Both the position numbers and the translations under genes were made by a program. A stretch of DNA of 64,000 nucleotides from Lawsonibacter asaccharolyticus (lineage in GTDB: Bacteria > Bacillota > Clostridia > Oscillospirales > Oscillospiraceae), in contig BFBT01000001.1 of assembly GCA_003112755.1 (NCBI GenBank), forward strand, positions 124,001 to 188,000. The letters run 5' to 3'. The notes beneath the pieces were generated by a model. It was not told where the DNA came from. It was given only the letters and a program-made list of their open reading frames with translations, and searched no databases. Positions 40,480 to 48,679 of this stretch are shown one piece after another (position 1 is the first letter of the stretch; each line of letters starts with the position of its first letter).

Positions 40480-41640
40480 TTGAAAGAATGGAAAGCCAAG
40501 CTCCATGATTTGACCGCCATTGTCCCGCGGGGCGTGATGAATTTTCTGATCACCGCCTTTTTCATGGCCGGGGCATACTACCTCAGCCGGCTACTGTTTC
40601 AGTTCGGCGTGGAGAACAACTCCGCCTTGGTCTATGTGCTGGCCGTCACATTCGTATCCTGGCTGACCACTGGATATTTTTATGGTATCCTGGCCTCTCT
40701 GTTCAGCTCTTTCTGCATCAACTACTATTTTATGTACCCCTACTCCGCCTTCTCTCTCAGCTATGCCGGATACCCGGTGGCCATGCTGAGCATGACGGCC
40801 ATCGCCATCATCATCTGCACCCTCACCTCCCGGATCAAGCTCCAGGCCCTGGAGGCGGAACAGCGGGAGCAGAACACCAAGGCCCTGTATGAGCTGAACG
40901 AGCGTCTGAACCAGGAAAAGAATGCCATTCAGCTGGAGGCCGCCCGGGAGACCATCCGCAGCAATATCCTTCGCTCCGTCTCCCACGACCTCCGCACCCC
41001 TCTGACTGCTATCTCCGGGGCGGCCGCGGTACTGCTGTCCAGCGAGGAGCCCCGCAGTGAGAAGGATGTCTCCCTGCTCAACGACATCAAAAACGACGCC
41101 GAAGCTCTCACCACCATGGTGGAGAATCTGCTGTCCATCACCCGTATCCAGGACGCCTCTGTCCCTTTGAAGAAGCGGGAGGAGATGCTGGAGGAGGTGG
41201 CGGGGGACGCGGTGCTCACTACCCGCCGCCGTTTCCCGGACGCCAATGTGCAGTTGGACCTCTCAGAGGACATCCTGTTCCTGCCCATGGAGCCCATGCT
41301 CATCAAGCAGGTCATCGTCAATCTGCTGGAAAACGCGGTCCGCCACTCCGGGGACACTCAGCACATCCAGCTCCACCTGTTCCGCCAGGAGGAGTGGGCG
41401 GTGGTGGAGGTCCGGGACCATGGCATTGGACTGTCTCCTGATATCATGCAGGCAGTCCAGTCCGGCCGTCCCCTCCCCCGGGACCTGTCAGGCGACTCCA
41501 CCCGAGGCATGGGCATCGGCCTGTCCGTCTGCCAGAGCATCATCAAAGCCCACGGCGGCTTCTTCGCCGCCGGAAATGACCCTGAGGGCGGAGCGGTCTT
41601 CCGCTTCGGCCTTCCCATGGAGGAGAAAGCATATGAGTGA
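40480..41640 (+). CDS. KdpD-like membrane sensor histidine kinase, short form
   Basis: Starting at TTG 40480 (KEWKAKLHDLTAIVPRG), after GGAAGGGGGG, the product is 386 residues. Three to four membrane segments (about 20-115) match the DUF4118 region of KdpD; a coiled coil follows (LEAEQREQNTKALYELNERL). The HisKA box SVSHDLRTPLTAISG holds the phosphorylated His, then the N box NLLENAVRHSG and G boxes DHGIGLSP and GMGIGLSVCQ. Full KdpD has an N-terminal KdpD/UspA sensor of about 370 residues, which is absent. No kdpFABC genes are nearby. It overlaps the regulator gene by 8 bp. Confidence 0.88.
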   Translation: MKEWKAKLHDLTAIVPRGVMNFLITAFFMAGAYYLSRLLFQFGVENNSALVYVLAVTFVSWLTTGYFYGILASLFSSFCINYYFMYPYSAFSLSYAGYPVAMLSMTAIAIIICTLTSRIKLQALEAEQREQNTKALYELNERLNQEKNAIQLEAARETIRSNILRSVSHDLRTPLTAISGAAAVLLSSEEPRSEKDVSLLNDIKNDAEALTTMVENLLSITRIQDASVPLKKREEMLEEVAGDAVLTTRRRFPDANVQLDLSEDILFLPMEPMLIKQVIVNLLENAVRHSGDTQHIQLHLFRQEEWAVVEVRDHGIGLSPDIMQAVQSGRPLPRDLSGDSTRGMGIGLSVCQSIIKAHGGFFAAGNDPEGGAVFRFGLPMEEKAYE

Positions 41641-42340
41641 AAAACGTTTGATCCTGGTCGTAGAAGATGAGCGCACCATCAGCAACTTCATCTGCCGCGC
41701 TCTGACCGCCAACGACTACAAGGCCATGTCCGCCACCACCGGCAAGGAGGCTCTCAGCCTATTCTTTTCCCACCGTCCCGATCTGGTGCTTCTGGACCTG
41801 GGCCTGCCCGACATGGACGGACTGGACGTGCTCAAGGAACTCAGCGGACTGCCCCAGGAGGTGCCTGTCATCATCATTTCCGCCCGGGATCGGGAGTCTG
41901 AGAAGGTCAAAGCCCTGGACATGGGGGCGGATGACTATGTGGTCAAGCCCTTCGGCGTTCCGGAGCTGCTGGCCCGCATCCGAACCACCCTGCGCCGGGC
42001 CGACCGGATCAACCTCAGCCAGGGCGAGCAGAAGGACCGCTATCAGGTCAAAGACCTAGTCGTGGACACTGCCCGCCACCAGGTCTTCGTGGGCAGCGAG
42101 GAGATCCACTTCACACAGAACGAGTTCAAGATCCTGGAGCTGCTCTGTCTCCATGCCGGCAAGGTGCTCACCTATGACTTCATCCTCAAGCATGTCTGGG
42201 GTCCCTACGAGGGCAGTAACAACCAGATCCTGCGGGTCAACATGGCCAACATCCGCCGCAAGCTGAAGGAAAACCCCTCCGAGCCCAAATACATCCTGAC
42301 AGAACTGGGCATCGGATACCGGATGCTGGAGGACAGCTGA
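41633..42340 (+). CDS. KdpE-like response regulator (OmpR family)
   Basis: The 235-residue regulator has a receiver domain with the acidic pair in VVEDE (residues 9-13), phospho-acceptor Asp in LVLLDLGLPDMDG, and Lys in DDYVVKPFG. A winged-helix DNA-binding domain follows (HFTQNEFKILELLCLHAGKV, then NMANIRRKLKENPSEPKYIL). It resembles KdpE. The ATG lies within the end of the kinase gene after GGAGGAG. The nearby PH-like membrane genes are candidate targets, by position only. Confidence 0.93.
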   Translation: MSEKRLILVVEDERTISNFICRALTANDYKAMSATTGKEALSLFFSHRPDLVLLDLGLPDMDGLDVLKELSGLPQEVPVIIISARDRESEKVKALDMGADDYVVKPFGVPELLARIRTTLRRADRINLSQGEQKDRYQVKDLVVDTARHQVFVGSEEIHFTQNEFKILELLCLHAGKVLTYDFILKHVWGPYEGSNNQILRVNMANIRRKLKENPSEPKYILTELGIGYRMLEDS

Positions 42341-42355
42341 GCCTTCCATACACAT

Positions 42356-42395
42356 CAGCACCCCCGGAGGCTAAGGCTCCGGAGGTGCTGTTTTT
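42356..42395 (+). terminator. Terminator of the two-component operon
   Basis: A GC-rich stem (CAGCACC with GGTGCTG at its base, inner CCGGAG/CTCCGG) is followed by TTTTT at 42391-42395. Confidence 0.85.
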
Positions 42396-42514
42396 CTCCC
42401 CTGTTTTTTTCTTAACAATTATTTAGCGACCCTCTGTTTCAGTTTAACACCCATTTTATAGCCCAGAGGCTATAATAACAGACAGAAGAGAATTTGAGGA
42501 AGTGAGCCCACATC

Positions 42515-43075
42515 ATGGAACAGAGATTACAGGAAGTGCTTCTGGACGGTGAGATTGTCCGCTGGAGCGGCCGTCCCTCCCCTTTCAAATTGATGTCCAT
42601 CCCCTCCCGTACTTCTCTGCTCCTGACCTGGGTCCTCTGTTCCGCGGCGCTGGCCGTGATCCTGGGCGGTCTGATCCCCTTTTTCCTCCGCACTCATCAG
42701 GCCGTCACCGATCTGACCGTGATCCTCATGATCGCTGCCTTCCTCCCCGCCATGATCTCCATCCGCCCCCTGTTGGACAAGTGGAGCTTGGAGCATGACA
42801 CCATCTACGCCATCACCAACTACCGGGTGCTGGCTCTGGTGAAGAACAACCTGATGTATATTCCCCTGGGCCGCATCCTCACCCACTCCATTGAAGCCCG
42901 GGACGGGGAGAGCGGCAACCTCTGCTTCTGTGAAGCGGTGGGCCAGTCCTCCTCCAAAATGCTGGACAACGCTATTTTGGGGGTCCGCTGCGGCAGTCCT
43001 GCCCAGTCCGGCGTCCCCGGCCTGCTGTTCTTCCACATCCCTCAGCCAGAATCCCTGCTTGGATATCTCTCCTAA
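42515..43075 (+). CDS. PH-like domain membrane protein, paralogue 1
   Basis: The 186-residue protein begins MEQRLQEVLLDGEIVRWSGR, has two membrane segments (about residues 38-58 and 68-88), then a PH-like soluble part with TIYAITNYRVLALVKNNLMY, RDGESGNLCF and a final GLLFFHIPQPESLLGYLS. The YAITN.R pattern is typical of bacterial PH domains that follow paired membrane helices. GAGG precedes the ATG at a long distance. It is a tandem paralogue of 43383-43934. Function unknown. Confidence 0.75.
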   Translation: MEQRLQEVLLDGEIVRWSGRPSPFKLMSIPSRTSLLLTWVLCSAALAVILGGLIPFFLRTHQAVTDLTVILMIAAFLPAMISIRPLLDKWSLEHDTIYAITNYRVLALVKNNLMYIPLGRILTHSIEARDGESGNLCFCEAVGQSSSKMLDNAILGVRCGSPAQSGVPGLLFFHIPQPESLLGYLS

Positions 43076-43193
43076 ACGGCCGGAGTTTTCTCACTTTTCT
43101 CTGGTTCGGTTTTTCTTCTCCGTGTGGTGAGGGAGCGGGCGTTTCTCTCTCCTAAACGTCCGCCCCATACCGGCTCACCGCCCGGCCGATCCG

Positions 43194-43240
43194 CCGCCTC
43201 CCCTTCCGCCAAAGGGGAGGCGGTATTCTTTTATTTTTTA
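43194..43240 (+). terminator. Terminator after PH-like paralogue 1
   Basis: A 12-bp stem (43194-43205 with 43212-43223) is followed by TATTCTTTTATTTTTT. Confidence 0.85.
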
Positions 43241-43382
43241 CATCATTTATTTGATTCTATTTTTTATTTTTTCGCTTTCTTAACGTCAATATACCCCCTA
43301 TTTATACCGTTTTTATAAATGTTGTGGTAATCTTTTATCAAGATAAGAATTCATTCTTATTTATGAAAGGAGCAACATATTT
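43241..43382 (+). promoter_or_regulatory. AT-rich control region of PH-like paralogue 2
   Basis: About 140 bp of markedly AT-rich sequence precede the second paralogue, in contrast with the GC-rich genes. TTGTGG near 43321 with AAGAAT downstream is only a weak promoter guess. AAAGGAG at about 43366-43372 is the ribosome site. Confidence 0.4.
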
Positions 43383-43934
43383 ATGGAACAGATCCTCCAA
43401 AAGACTCTGCGGGACAACGAGAAGGTCCTCTGGTTCGGCCGACCCACCAAGACGAAGCTCCTCCGGTCCCCTGACCGTGTCTCCCAGTATGTGGCCTGGA
43501 TCATCACCGCCGTCATGACCCTGTTTTCCTTCGGTGTCTTCCTCCCCTTCGCCATCGCGGACAATAAGAGCATCGGGATCATCCTGATCGGCCTGGTGCC
43601 CATGATCGGCATCCCGCTGGCGGTGGCCGTCCGTCCCTATCTGGACAAGAAGCTGCTGGAGCAGAAGACCATCTATGCCATCACCGACCAGCGCATCATC
43701 GCCGTGGTCAAATCCAACGTGATGACCATGCCCCGTGACCAGAAGGTGACCTGTGCGGTGGAGTGCCGCGACGGCGGTGCCGGCAACGTCTGCTTCAACG
43801 CAGCCATCGGCCGTGAGGCCGGCAAGAGCCGCGCCAACGCTGTGATGGGCATCAAGAAGGGCAACGACCGTGTGGTGGGCCTGCTGTTTTTTCACGTCAG
43901 CGACCCGGACGCCGTCGTCTCCGCCCTCGCCTGA
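43383..43934 (+). CDS. PH-like domain membrane protein, paralogue 2
   Basis: The 183-residue protein begins MEQILQKTLRDNEKVLWFGR and parallels paralogue 1 throughout: W.GRP near residue 20, two membrane segments, TIYAITDQRIIAVVKSNVMT, CRDGGAGNVCFNAAIG and GLLFFHVSDPDAVVSALA. The shared cysteine in GN.CF and the shared ends show they arose by tandem duplication. AAAGGAG lies upstream of the ATG. It is followed by two large hairpins facing the spoIIA operon. Confidence 0.75.
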   Translation: MEQILQKTLRDNEKVLWFGRPTKTKLLRSPDRVSQYVAWIITAVMTLFSFGVFLPFAIADNKSIGIILIGLVPMIGIPLAVAVRPYLDKKLLEQKTIYAITDQRIIAVVKSNVMTMPRDQKVTCAVECRDGGAGNVCFNAAIGREAGKSRANAVMGIKKGNDRVVGLLFFHVSDPDAVVSALA

Positions 43935-43972
43935 CCCCGGAGCTCCAGACATCATTTCCTAAAATTATTCCG

Positions 43973-44020
43973 TAAATACTCCGGGCCCGTACCAGAGATG
44001 GTACGGGCCCGGAGTATTTA
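43973..44020. terminator. 22-bp perfect hairpin between convergent operons
   Basis: Arms 43973-43994 and 43999-44020 are perfectly complementary around a GAGA loop. U-runs are weak on both sides, but the stem is unusually long and sits between paralogue 2 and the spoIIA operon. Confidence 0.65.
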
Positions 44021-44022
44021 CA

Positions 44023-44059
44023 GCTGCGGAAAAAGTCCTCCAGGGACTTTTTCCGCAGC
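44023..44059. terminator. Second hairpin in the same convergent gap
   Basis: Arms GCTGCGGAAAAAGTCC (44023-44038) and its complement (44044-44059) lie only 2 nt from the first hairpin. Together with a smaller stem at 44078-44095 they give three hairpins in series after sigF. Confidence 0.6.
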
Positions 44060-44102
44060 CTGCATCTCATTATTTTTCTGCCCCGTCTGGGGCAGAGAAG
44101 TC

Positions 44103-44831
44103 TCAAAACGCTTCTTCCTCGCACAGGATCTTCCGCAGCCGGTCCACCGCCCGCCGCTCCAGCCGTGAGATCTGGACTTGGGAGATCCCCAGGACTCTGG
44201 CACACTGGATCTGCGTGAGGTTTTTGTAATAGCGCAGCAGCAGCACTTGCTGTTCCCGCTCCGGCAGCTCCTCCATGGCGGAACGGAGGGTCAGCCGCTC
44301 CACCACGTCCTCCTCCATCCCGCCGGTGCCCAGCATCCCCTCCAGGGTCAATCCGCCCTCTCCTGTCTCCGCCTGGAGGGATGCCACTGCGTCAGAGGCG
44401 GTCTCCGCCGCTGCGATCTCCTCTGGCGTCAGGCCGGTCTCCGCCGCCAGCTCTGACAGGGTGGGTTCCCGTCCCATCTCGGCCACCAGCCGGCGTCGGG
44501 CGCCCCACACTGCGGCCCCCCGCTCCTTCATGCCCCGGCTCACCTTCACAGTGCCGTCATCCCGGAGAAAACGCCGGATCTCCCCCGCGATCTTGGGCAC
44601 CGCATAGGTGGAGAACTGGGTCCCGAAGGATGGGTCAAAGCCCCGCACCGCCTTCAAAAAGCCCAGACAGCCCAGCTGGTACAGGTCGTCCGGCTCCACG
44701 CCCCGTCCGTAATACCGCCGCACAATGCTCCAGATCAGGCCGGCGTTTTCCTCCAACACCTGCTCACAGGCCCGGTTGTCCCCCTGTCTGGCCGCCTCCA
44801 GCAGCTCTGGAGCCGTTGGCGTGCCATTCAT
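44103..44831 (-). CDS. sigF: Forespore sigma factor F
   Basis: The 242-residue sigma-70-family factor has region 2 (LIWSIVRRYYGRGVEPDDLY, QLGCLGFLKAVRGFD, then FSTYAVPKIAGEIRRFLRDD), a region 3 (LSELAAETGLTPEEIAAAET) and region 4 (LPEREQQVLLLRYYKNLTQI) ending with the helix-turn-helix GISQVQISRLERRAVDRL. Its place as third gene after spoIIAA and spoIIAB, with 4-bp overlap, identifies it as SpoIIAC. It directs early forespore transcription. Its presence implies sporulation capacity or recent ancestry of it. Confidence 0.95.
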   Translation of the reverse strand: MNGTPTAPELLEAARQGDNRACEQVLEENAGLIWSIVRRYYGRGVEPDDLYQLGCLGFLKAVRGFDPSFGTQFSTYAVPKIAGEIRRFLRDDGTVKVSRGMKERGAAVWGARRRLVAEMGREPTLSELAAETGLTPEEIAAAETASDAVASLQAETGEGGLTLEGMLGTGGMEEDVVERLTLRSAMEELPEREQQVLLLRYYKNLTQIQCARVLGISQVQISRLERRAVDRLRKILCEEEAF

Positions 44832-45268
44832 CGTCCGCCCATGCGGGGGGAGATCCGCTTCCGCATGGTCACCTGGGTCCCCTTCCCCGGGGTAGAGCGC
44901 ACCTTTACCACGTCCATGAAGCTCTCCATGATGGTAAAGCCCATCCCGGAGCGCTCCTCGCTCCCGGTGGTAAACAGCGGGGTCCGGGCCTGCTCCACGT
45001 CCGCGATGCCTACCCCCCAGTCCCGCACCAAGATCTCCAGGATGCCGCCCTCCTTCAGACGCAGCTTCAGGGCCACCTTGCCCAGCCGGTCCGGGTAGGC
45101 GTGGACGATGGCGTTGGTCACTGCCTCGCTCACGGCGGTTTTGATGTCGTTAATCTCCTCCAGCGTGGGGTCCAGCTGGGCGGCAAAGCAGGCCGCCGCC
45201 GCCCGGGCAAACCCCTCGTTGGCTGACCGGCTGGGAAATTCCAGCGCGGCGTAATTTTCCACCTTCAT
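44828..45268 (-). CDS. spoIIAB: Anti-sigma F factor and kinase SpoIIAB
   Basis: The 146-residue GHKL ATPase-like protein starts MKVENYAALEFPSRSANEGF. The N box (TAVSEAVTNAIVHAYP) and G boxes (VRDWGVGIADVEQA and ERSGMGFTIMESFMD) are intact. It binds sigma F and phosphorylates SpoIIAA. It overlaps both neighbours by 4 bp (ATGA type), so stoichiometry is set by coupling. Confidence 0.96.
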   Translation of the reverse strand: MKVENYAALEFPSRSANEGFARAAAACFAAQLDPTLEEINDIKTAVSEAVTNAIVHAYPDRLGKVALKLRLKEGGILEILVRDWGVGIADVEQARTPLFTTGSEERSGMGFTIMESFMDVVKVRSTPGKGTQVTMRKRISPRMGGR

Positions 45269-45612
45269 TTATGTACGTCCTCCTCCCCCGCCGCGGCGGG
45301 CTCCTCCTGTTCAAATCGGATCAGCTTGTGCAGGCCGGCCGCCTGAAACACCTTCCACGGCTGCGGAGGCACGCCCCGCACTATCAGCTCGCCCTTGATC
45401 TGCTCCATCCGCCGGCTGACCCGGATCAGTACTGCGATGCCCGAGCTGTCCGTAAAGCTCAGGCCTGACAGGTCCAGAGTCAGCCGCCGGGGCAGAGCCA
45501 TGTCGATCTGCTCATCCAGCTCTGTCATCACCTCCTTGGCCCGGTGGTGATCCAGCTCCCCCCGCACCGCCGCTGTCAGGGTCCGCCCCTCGGACACGCA
45601 ATCTACGGTCAT
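45265..45612 (-). CDS. spoIIAA: Anti-anti-sigma factor SpoIIAA
   Basis: The 115-residue STAS protein shows LTLDLSGLSFTDSSGIAVLI, in which one of the two serines (about 56-57) is the phosphorylation site. When dephosphorylated it releases sigma F from SpoIIAB. It has a somewhat long acidic tail (EQEEPAAAGEEDVHK). CAAGGAGGA precedes the ATG at 45612. A TATAAT-like box occurs at about 45661-45666, but no clear sigma H promoter could be read. Confidence 0.95.
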   Translation of the reverse strand: MTVDCVSEGRTLTAAVRGELDHHRAKEVMTELDEQIDMALPRRLTLDLSGLSFTDSSGIAVLIRVSRRMEQIKGELIVRGVPPQPWKVFQAAGLHKLIRFEQEEPAAAGEEDVHK

Positions 45613-45917
45613 TCAGACTTCCTCCTTGGCCCGGTCCTCTCTGCCGGGTGATATGAGGAGATTATAGGACAAGCCCCCTGCAAAACCGGGCACAAGCTGT
45701 CGAGGCTGGGAAGAAAATCCATGTTTGTCCTTGACCTCACCCCTCCCATCTGATACCATACAAGAAACAATCACGTTTCACATAGACGGGTTTTATACCA
45801 TCAGCTATGAGGAGCCTCCTCATTTCCTTCTATTTTGAATTTTGAGAGCCCCTGTTCTGCTTCCCGCAGAGCAGGGGCTCTCCTGCATAAAATCTCAAAA
45901 AATCTCCATGATAAGCC
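45613..45917. other. Divergent region between spoIIA and the copper operon
   Basis: About 300 bp hold the spoIIAA upstream region (TATAAT on the minus strand at 45661-45666, no good -35) and an 11-bp hairpin (45844-45854 with 45872-45882) without a U-run. No gene is credible. Confidence 0.5.
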
Positions 45918-45946
45918 TTGACAAACTTCTTCCCCCGCGCTATGCT
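45918..45946 (+). promoter_or_regulatory. Promoter of the copper operon
   Basis: TTGACA (45918-45923) and TATGCT (45941-45946) are 17 bp apart, directly before the CsoR-type operator. Confidence 0.8.
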
Positions 45947-45949
45947 GAA

Positions 45950-45975
45950 GATACCCCACCCCAGGGGGGTGTATC
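45950..45975 (+). promoter_or_regulatory. CsoR-type copper operator
   Basis: The site reads GATACCCCACCCC, A, then GGGGGGTGTATC, an inverted repeat with a G/C-tract centre flanked by GATAC and GTATC. This matches known CsoR operators closely. It covers the transcription start of the copA operon, whose last copper gene encodes CsoR. Confidence 0.85.
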
Positions 45976-46066
45976 GCATTTGCTCCGCTCCGAATTTGCG
46001 CCGCTTCGGCGGCGGGGCGCTGGGGCGCCCATGGGCGGAGCCCTCCTCTGAAAGGATGTGTTTCCC

Positions 46067-48679
46067 TTGAAACAGAAATTTGACGTCACCGGTATGACCT
46101 GCTCCGCATGCTCCGCCCATGTGGAAAAGGCGGTGAACAAGCTGGAGGGCGTACGCAGGGCGGAGGTCAGCCTGATGACCAACTCCATGAATGTGGAGTA
46201 CGACGAGGCCGCCCTTGCCCCCGAAAGCATCATCCAGGCGGTGGTCCAGGCAGGATACGGCGCCTCCCTGCCCGCCCAGGCCGGGGTCCCAGCCCGGGGA
46301 GCCGCTAAGAGGCCGGAGGCCCAGATGGAAGCGGAGCTCTCCTCTATGAAGCGCCGCCTCATCCTCTCCTTTCTCTTCCTGATCCCCCTGTTCTATATCT
46401 CCATGGGGCACATGATGGGCGCCCCCCTCCCCGCTTTCCTGGTGGGTCACGAGAACGCCATATCCTTCGCCTTTACCCAGCTCCTGCTCACCCTGCCTAT
46501 CCTGTATATCAACGACAAGTACTACAAAAACGGCTTCCGCTCCCTGCTCCACGGCGGCCCCAACATGGACTCTCTCATCGCTGTGGGCTCCATCGCGGCT
46601 GTGATCTATGGCGTCTTTGCCATTTACCAGATCGGCTACGGCCTGGGCCACGGGGACATGGCCCGGGTGGAGCAGTACCATATGGACCTGTACTTCGAGT
46701 CCGCTGGCATGATCCTCACCCTCATCACCCTGGGCAAGTTCCTGGAGACCCGCTCCAAGGGCAAGACCTCCCAGGCCATCTCCCGCCTGATGGACCTGGC
46801 CCCCAAGACGGCTACCGTCCTGCGGGACGGGGCCGAGGCAGAGATCCCGGTGGAGGAGGTCCGGGTGGGCGACCGGGTAGCCGTCCGCCCCGGCCAGTCC
46901 ATCCCGGTGGACGGTGTCATTGTGGAGGGCAGCTCCGCCGTGGACGAATCCGCCCTCACCGGCGAGTCCCTCCCCGTGGACAAAGGCCCCGGGGACAAGG
47001 TGGCCGCCGCTTCCATCAACCGCTCCGGCTACTTCGTTTTTGAGGCCAGCCGGGTGGGCGAGGACACCACCCTGGCCCAGATGATCCGGCTGGTGGAGGA
47101 AGCCTCCTCCTCCAAGGCCCCCATCTCCAAGCTGGCCGACAAGGTGGCCGGCGTCTTTGTCCCCACCGTTATGGTCATCGCCGCCATCGCTGCCGGGGCC
47201 TGGTGGTTCGCCACTGGCAGCACCACCTCCGCCCTCACCGCGGGCGTGGCCGTGCTGGTCATTTCCTGCCCCTGCGCCCTGGGTCTGGCCACCCCCGTGG
47301 CCATCATGGTGGGCACCGGGAAGGGCGCGGAGCAGGGCATCCTCATCAAATCCGCTGAGGCCCTGGAGACCCTCCATCTGGTGGATACCGTGGTACTGGA
47401 CAAGACCGGCACCCTGACCCAGGGCAGGCCGGTGGTCACCGACATCCTGCCGGGCGAGGACATGGACGAGGAGGGCCTGCTCATCCTGGCCGCCTGCCTG
47501 GAGGGCCCCTCGGAGCACCCCCTGGCCGCCGCTATCGTGGAGGAGAGCAGAAGGCGTGGCCTCCCCATCACCTCAGTGGGCGGGTTCACCGCCGTCCACG
47601 GCCGGGGCGTCCGGGCCGCCCTGGGAGACCGCACCTGCATGGGCGGCAACCGCGCCATGATGGAGGAGGCCGGGGTGGAACTGGGCTCCTTCCCCGCACG
47701 GGCCGAGGAGCTGGCCGCCCAGGGCAAGACCCCCCTCTACTTTGCCGACGAGCACCGGGTGCTTGGCCTGGTGGCTGTGGCCGACACCCCCAAGCCTACC
47801 AGCGCCCAGGCGGTAGCCGCCTTCCGGCGGCTGGGGATCGACGTCATCATGCTCACCGGCGACAACCAGCGCACCGCCGGCGCCATCGGCGCACAGCTGG
47901 GCGTCTCCCAGGTGATGGCGGAGGTGCTCCCCCAGGACAAGGAGCGCAAGGTGAAGCAGCTCCAGGATCAGGGCAAGAAGGTGGCCATGGTGGGGGACGG
48001 CATCAACGACGCCCCGGCGCTGGCCCGGGCCGACGTGGGCTTGGCCATCGGTGCTGGCACCGACGTGGCCATCGAGAGCGCCGACATCGTGCTGATGAAG
48101 TCGGACCTGCTGGACGCTGCCGCTGCGGTGGAACTGTCCAAGGCCACCATCCGCAACATCAAGCAGAACCTATTCTGGGCCTTTTTCTACAACAGCCTGG
48201 GCATCCCCCTGGCCGCCGGCCTGTTCTATGCCCTGGGGTGGACGGATGTCATGCTCAACCCCATGTTCGCCGCTGCCGCTATGAGCCTGAGCTCGGTATG
48301 CGTGGTGACCAACGCCCTGCGTCTTCGGTTCTTCAAGCCCAAGAGCGTCCCTGCCTCCCCTGTTCCCTGCCCCAGCGGCACCTGCCCGGTCCAGCCTGTC
48401 CCTGACCCCTCGGAGCAGCCCACATATGAACCACAACATCAGGAAGAACGAAAAGGAGCGAATGAAACGATGGAAAAGAAGATCATGATCAACGGCATGA
48501 TGTGCGCCCACTGCACCGCCCACGTGGAGAAAGCCCTGGGCACCCTGGAGGGGGTGGCCTCCGTCAAAGCCGACCTGGAGGGCAAGTGCGCCACAGTCAC
48601 CCTCACTGGTGCGGTGAGCGACCAGTCCCTCACCGACGCAGTCACTGAGGCCGGATACGAGGTGGTGTCCATTCAGTGA
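46067..48679 (+). CDS. copA: Copper-exporting P1B-ATPase with C-terminal CopZ-like domain
   Basis: From TTG 46067 (ten bases after AAAGGA; KQKFDVTGMTCSAC) the product is 870 residues. Order: N-terminal HMA domain (GMTCSAC), membrane helices, actuator TGES in DESALTGESLP, the metal-site helix with ISCPCALGLATP, the phosphorylation loop DKTGTLTQ, hinge GDGINDAPALARADVG, and last two helices with MFAAAAMSLSSVCVV. A linker with PCPSGTCP joins a second HMA domain (INGMMCAHCTAHVEKALG, about residues 803-870). The second domain looks like a CopZ chaperone fused in frame and has its own internal ribosome site. A GTG at 46058 is too near AAAGGA. Confidence 0.95.
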   Translation: MKQKFDVTGMTCSACSAHVEKAVNKLEGVRRAEVSLMTNSMNVEYDEAALAPESIIQAVVQAGYGASLPAQAGVPARGAAKRPEAQMEAELSSMKRRLILSFLFLIPLFYISMGHMMGAPLPAFLVGHENAISFAFTQLLLTLPILYINDKYYKNGFRSLLHGGPNMDSLIAVGSIAAVIYGVFAIYQIGYGLGHGDMARVEQYHMDLYFESAGMILTLITLGKFLETRSKGKTSQAISRLMDLAPKTATVLRDGAEAEIPVEEVRVGDRVAVRPGQSIPVDGVIVEGSSAVDESALTGESLPVDKGPGDKVAAASINRSGYFVFEASRVGEDTTLAQMIRLVEEASSSKAPISKLADKVAGVFVPTVMVIAAIAAGAWWFATGSTTSALTAGVAVLVISCPCALGLATPVAIMVGTGKGAEQGILIKSAEALETLHLVDTVVLDKTGTLTQGRPVVTDILPGEDMDEEGLLILAACLEGPSEHPLAAAIVEESRRRGLPITSVGGFTAVHGRGVRAALGDRTCMGGNRAMMEEAGVELGSFPARAEELAAQGKTPLYFADEHRVLGLVAVADTPKPTSAQAVAAFRRLGIDVIMLTGDNQRTAGAIGAQLGVSQVMAEVLPQDKERKVKQLQDQGKKVAMVGDGINDAPALARADVGLAIGAGTDVAIESADIVLMKSDLLDAAAAVELSKATIRNIKQNLFWAFFYNSLGIPLAAGLFYALGWTDVMLNPMFAAAAMSLSSVCVVTNALRLRFFKPKSVPASPVPCPSGTCPVQPVPDPSEQPTYEPQHQEERKGANETMEKKIMINGMMCAHCTAHVEKALGTLEGVASVKADLEGKCATVTLTGAVSDQSLTDAVTEAGYEVVSIQ
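48451..48472 (+). promoter_or_regulatory. Internal ribosome site within copA for a CopZ-size product
   Basis: AAAAGGAG (48451-48458) precedes an in-frame ATG at 48470 by 11 nt. Initiation here would give a free 69-residue protein beginning MEKKIMINGMMCAHC, which is exactly a CopZ-type chaperone. Confidence 0.55.

Noticed and set aside
44078..44095. CTGCCCC/GGGGCAG stem right after sigF as its terminator
   Set aside because: The minus strand continues with A residues, not U. The longer stems beyond it are better candidates.
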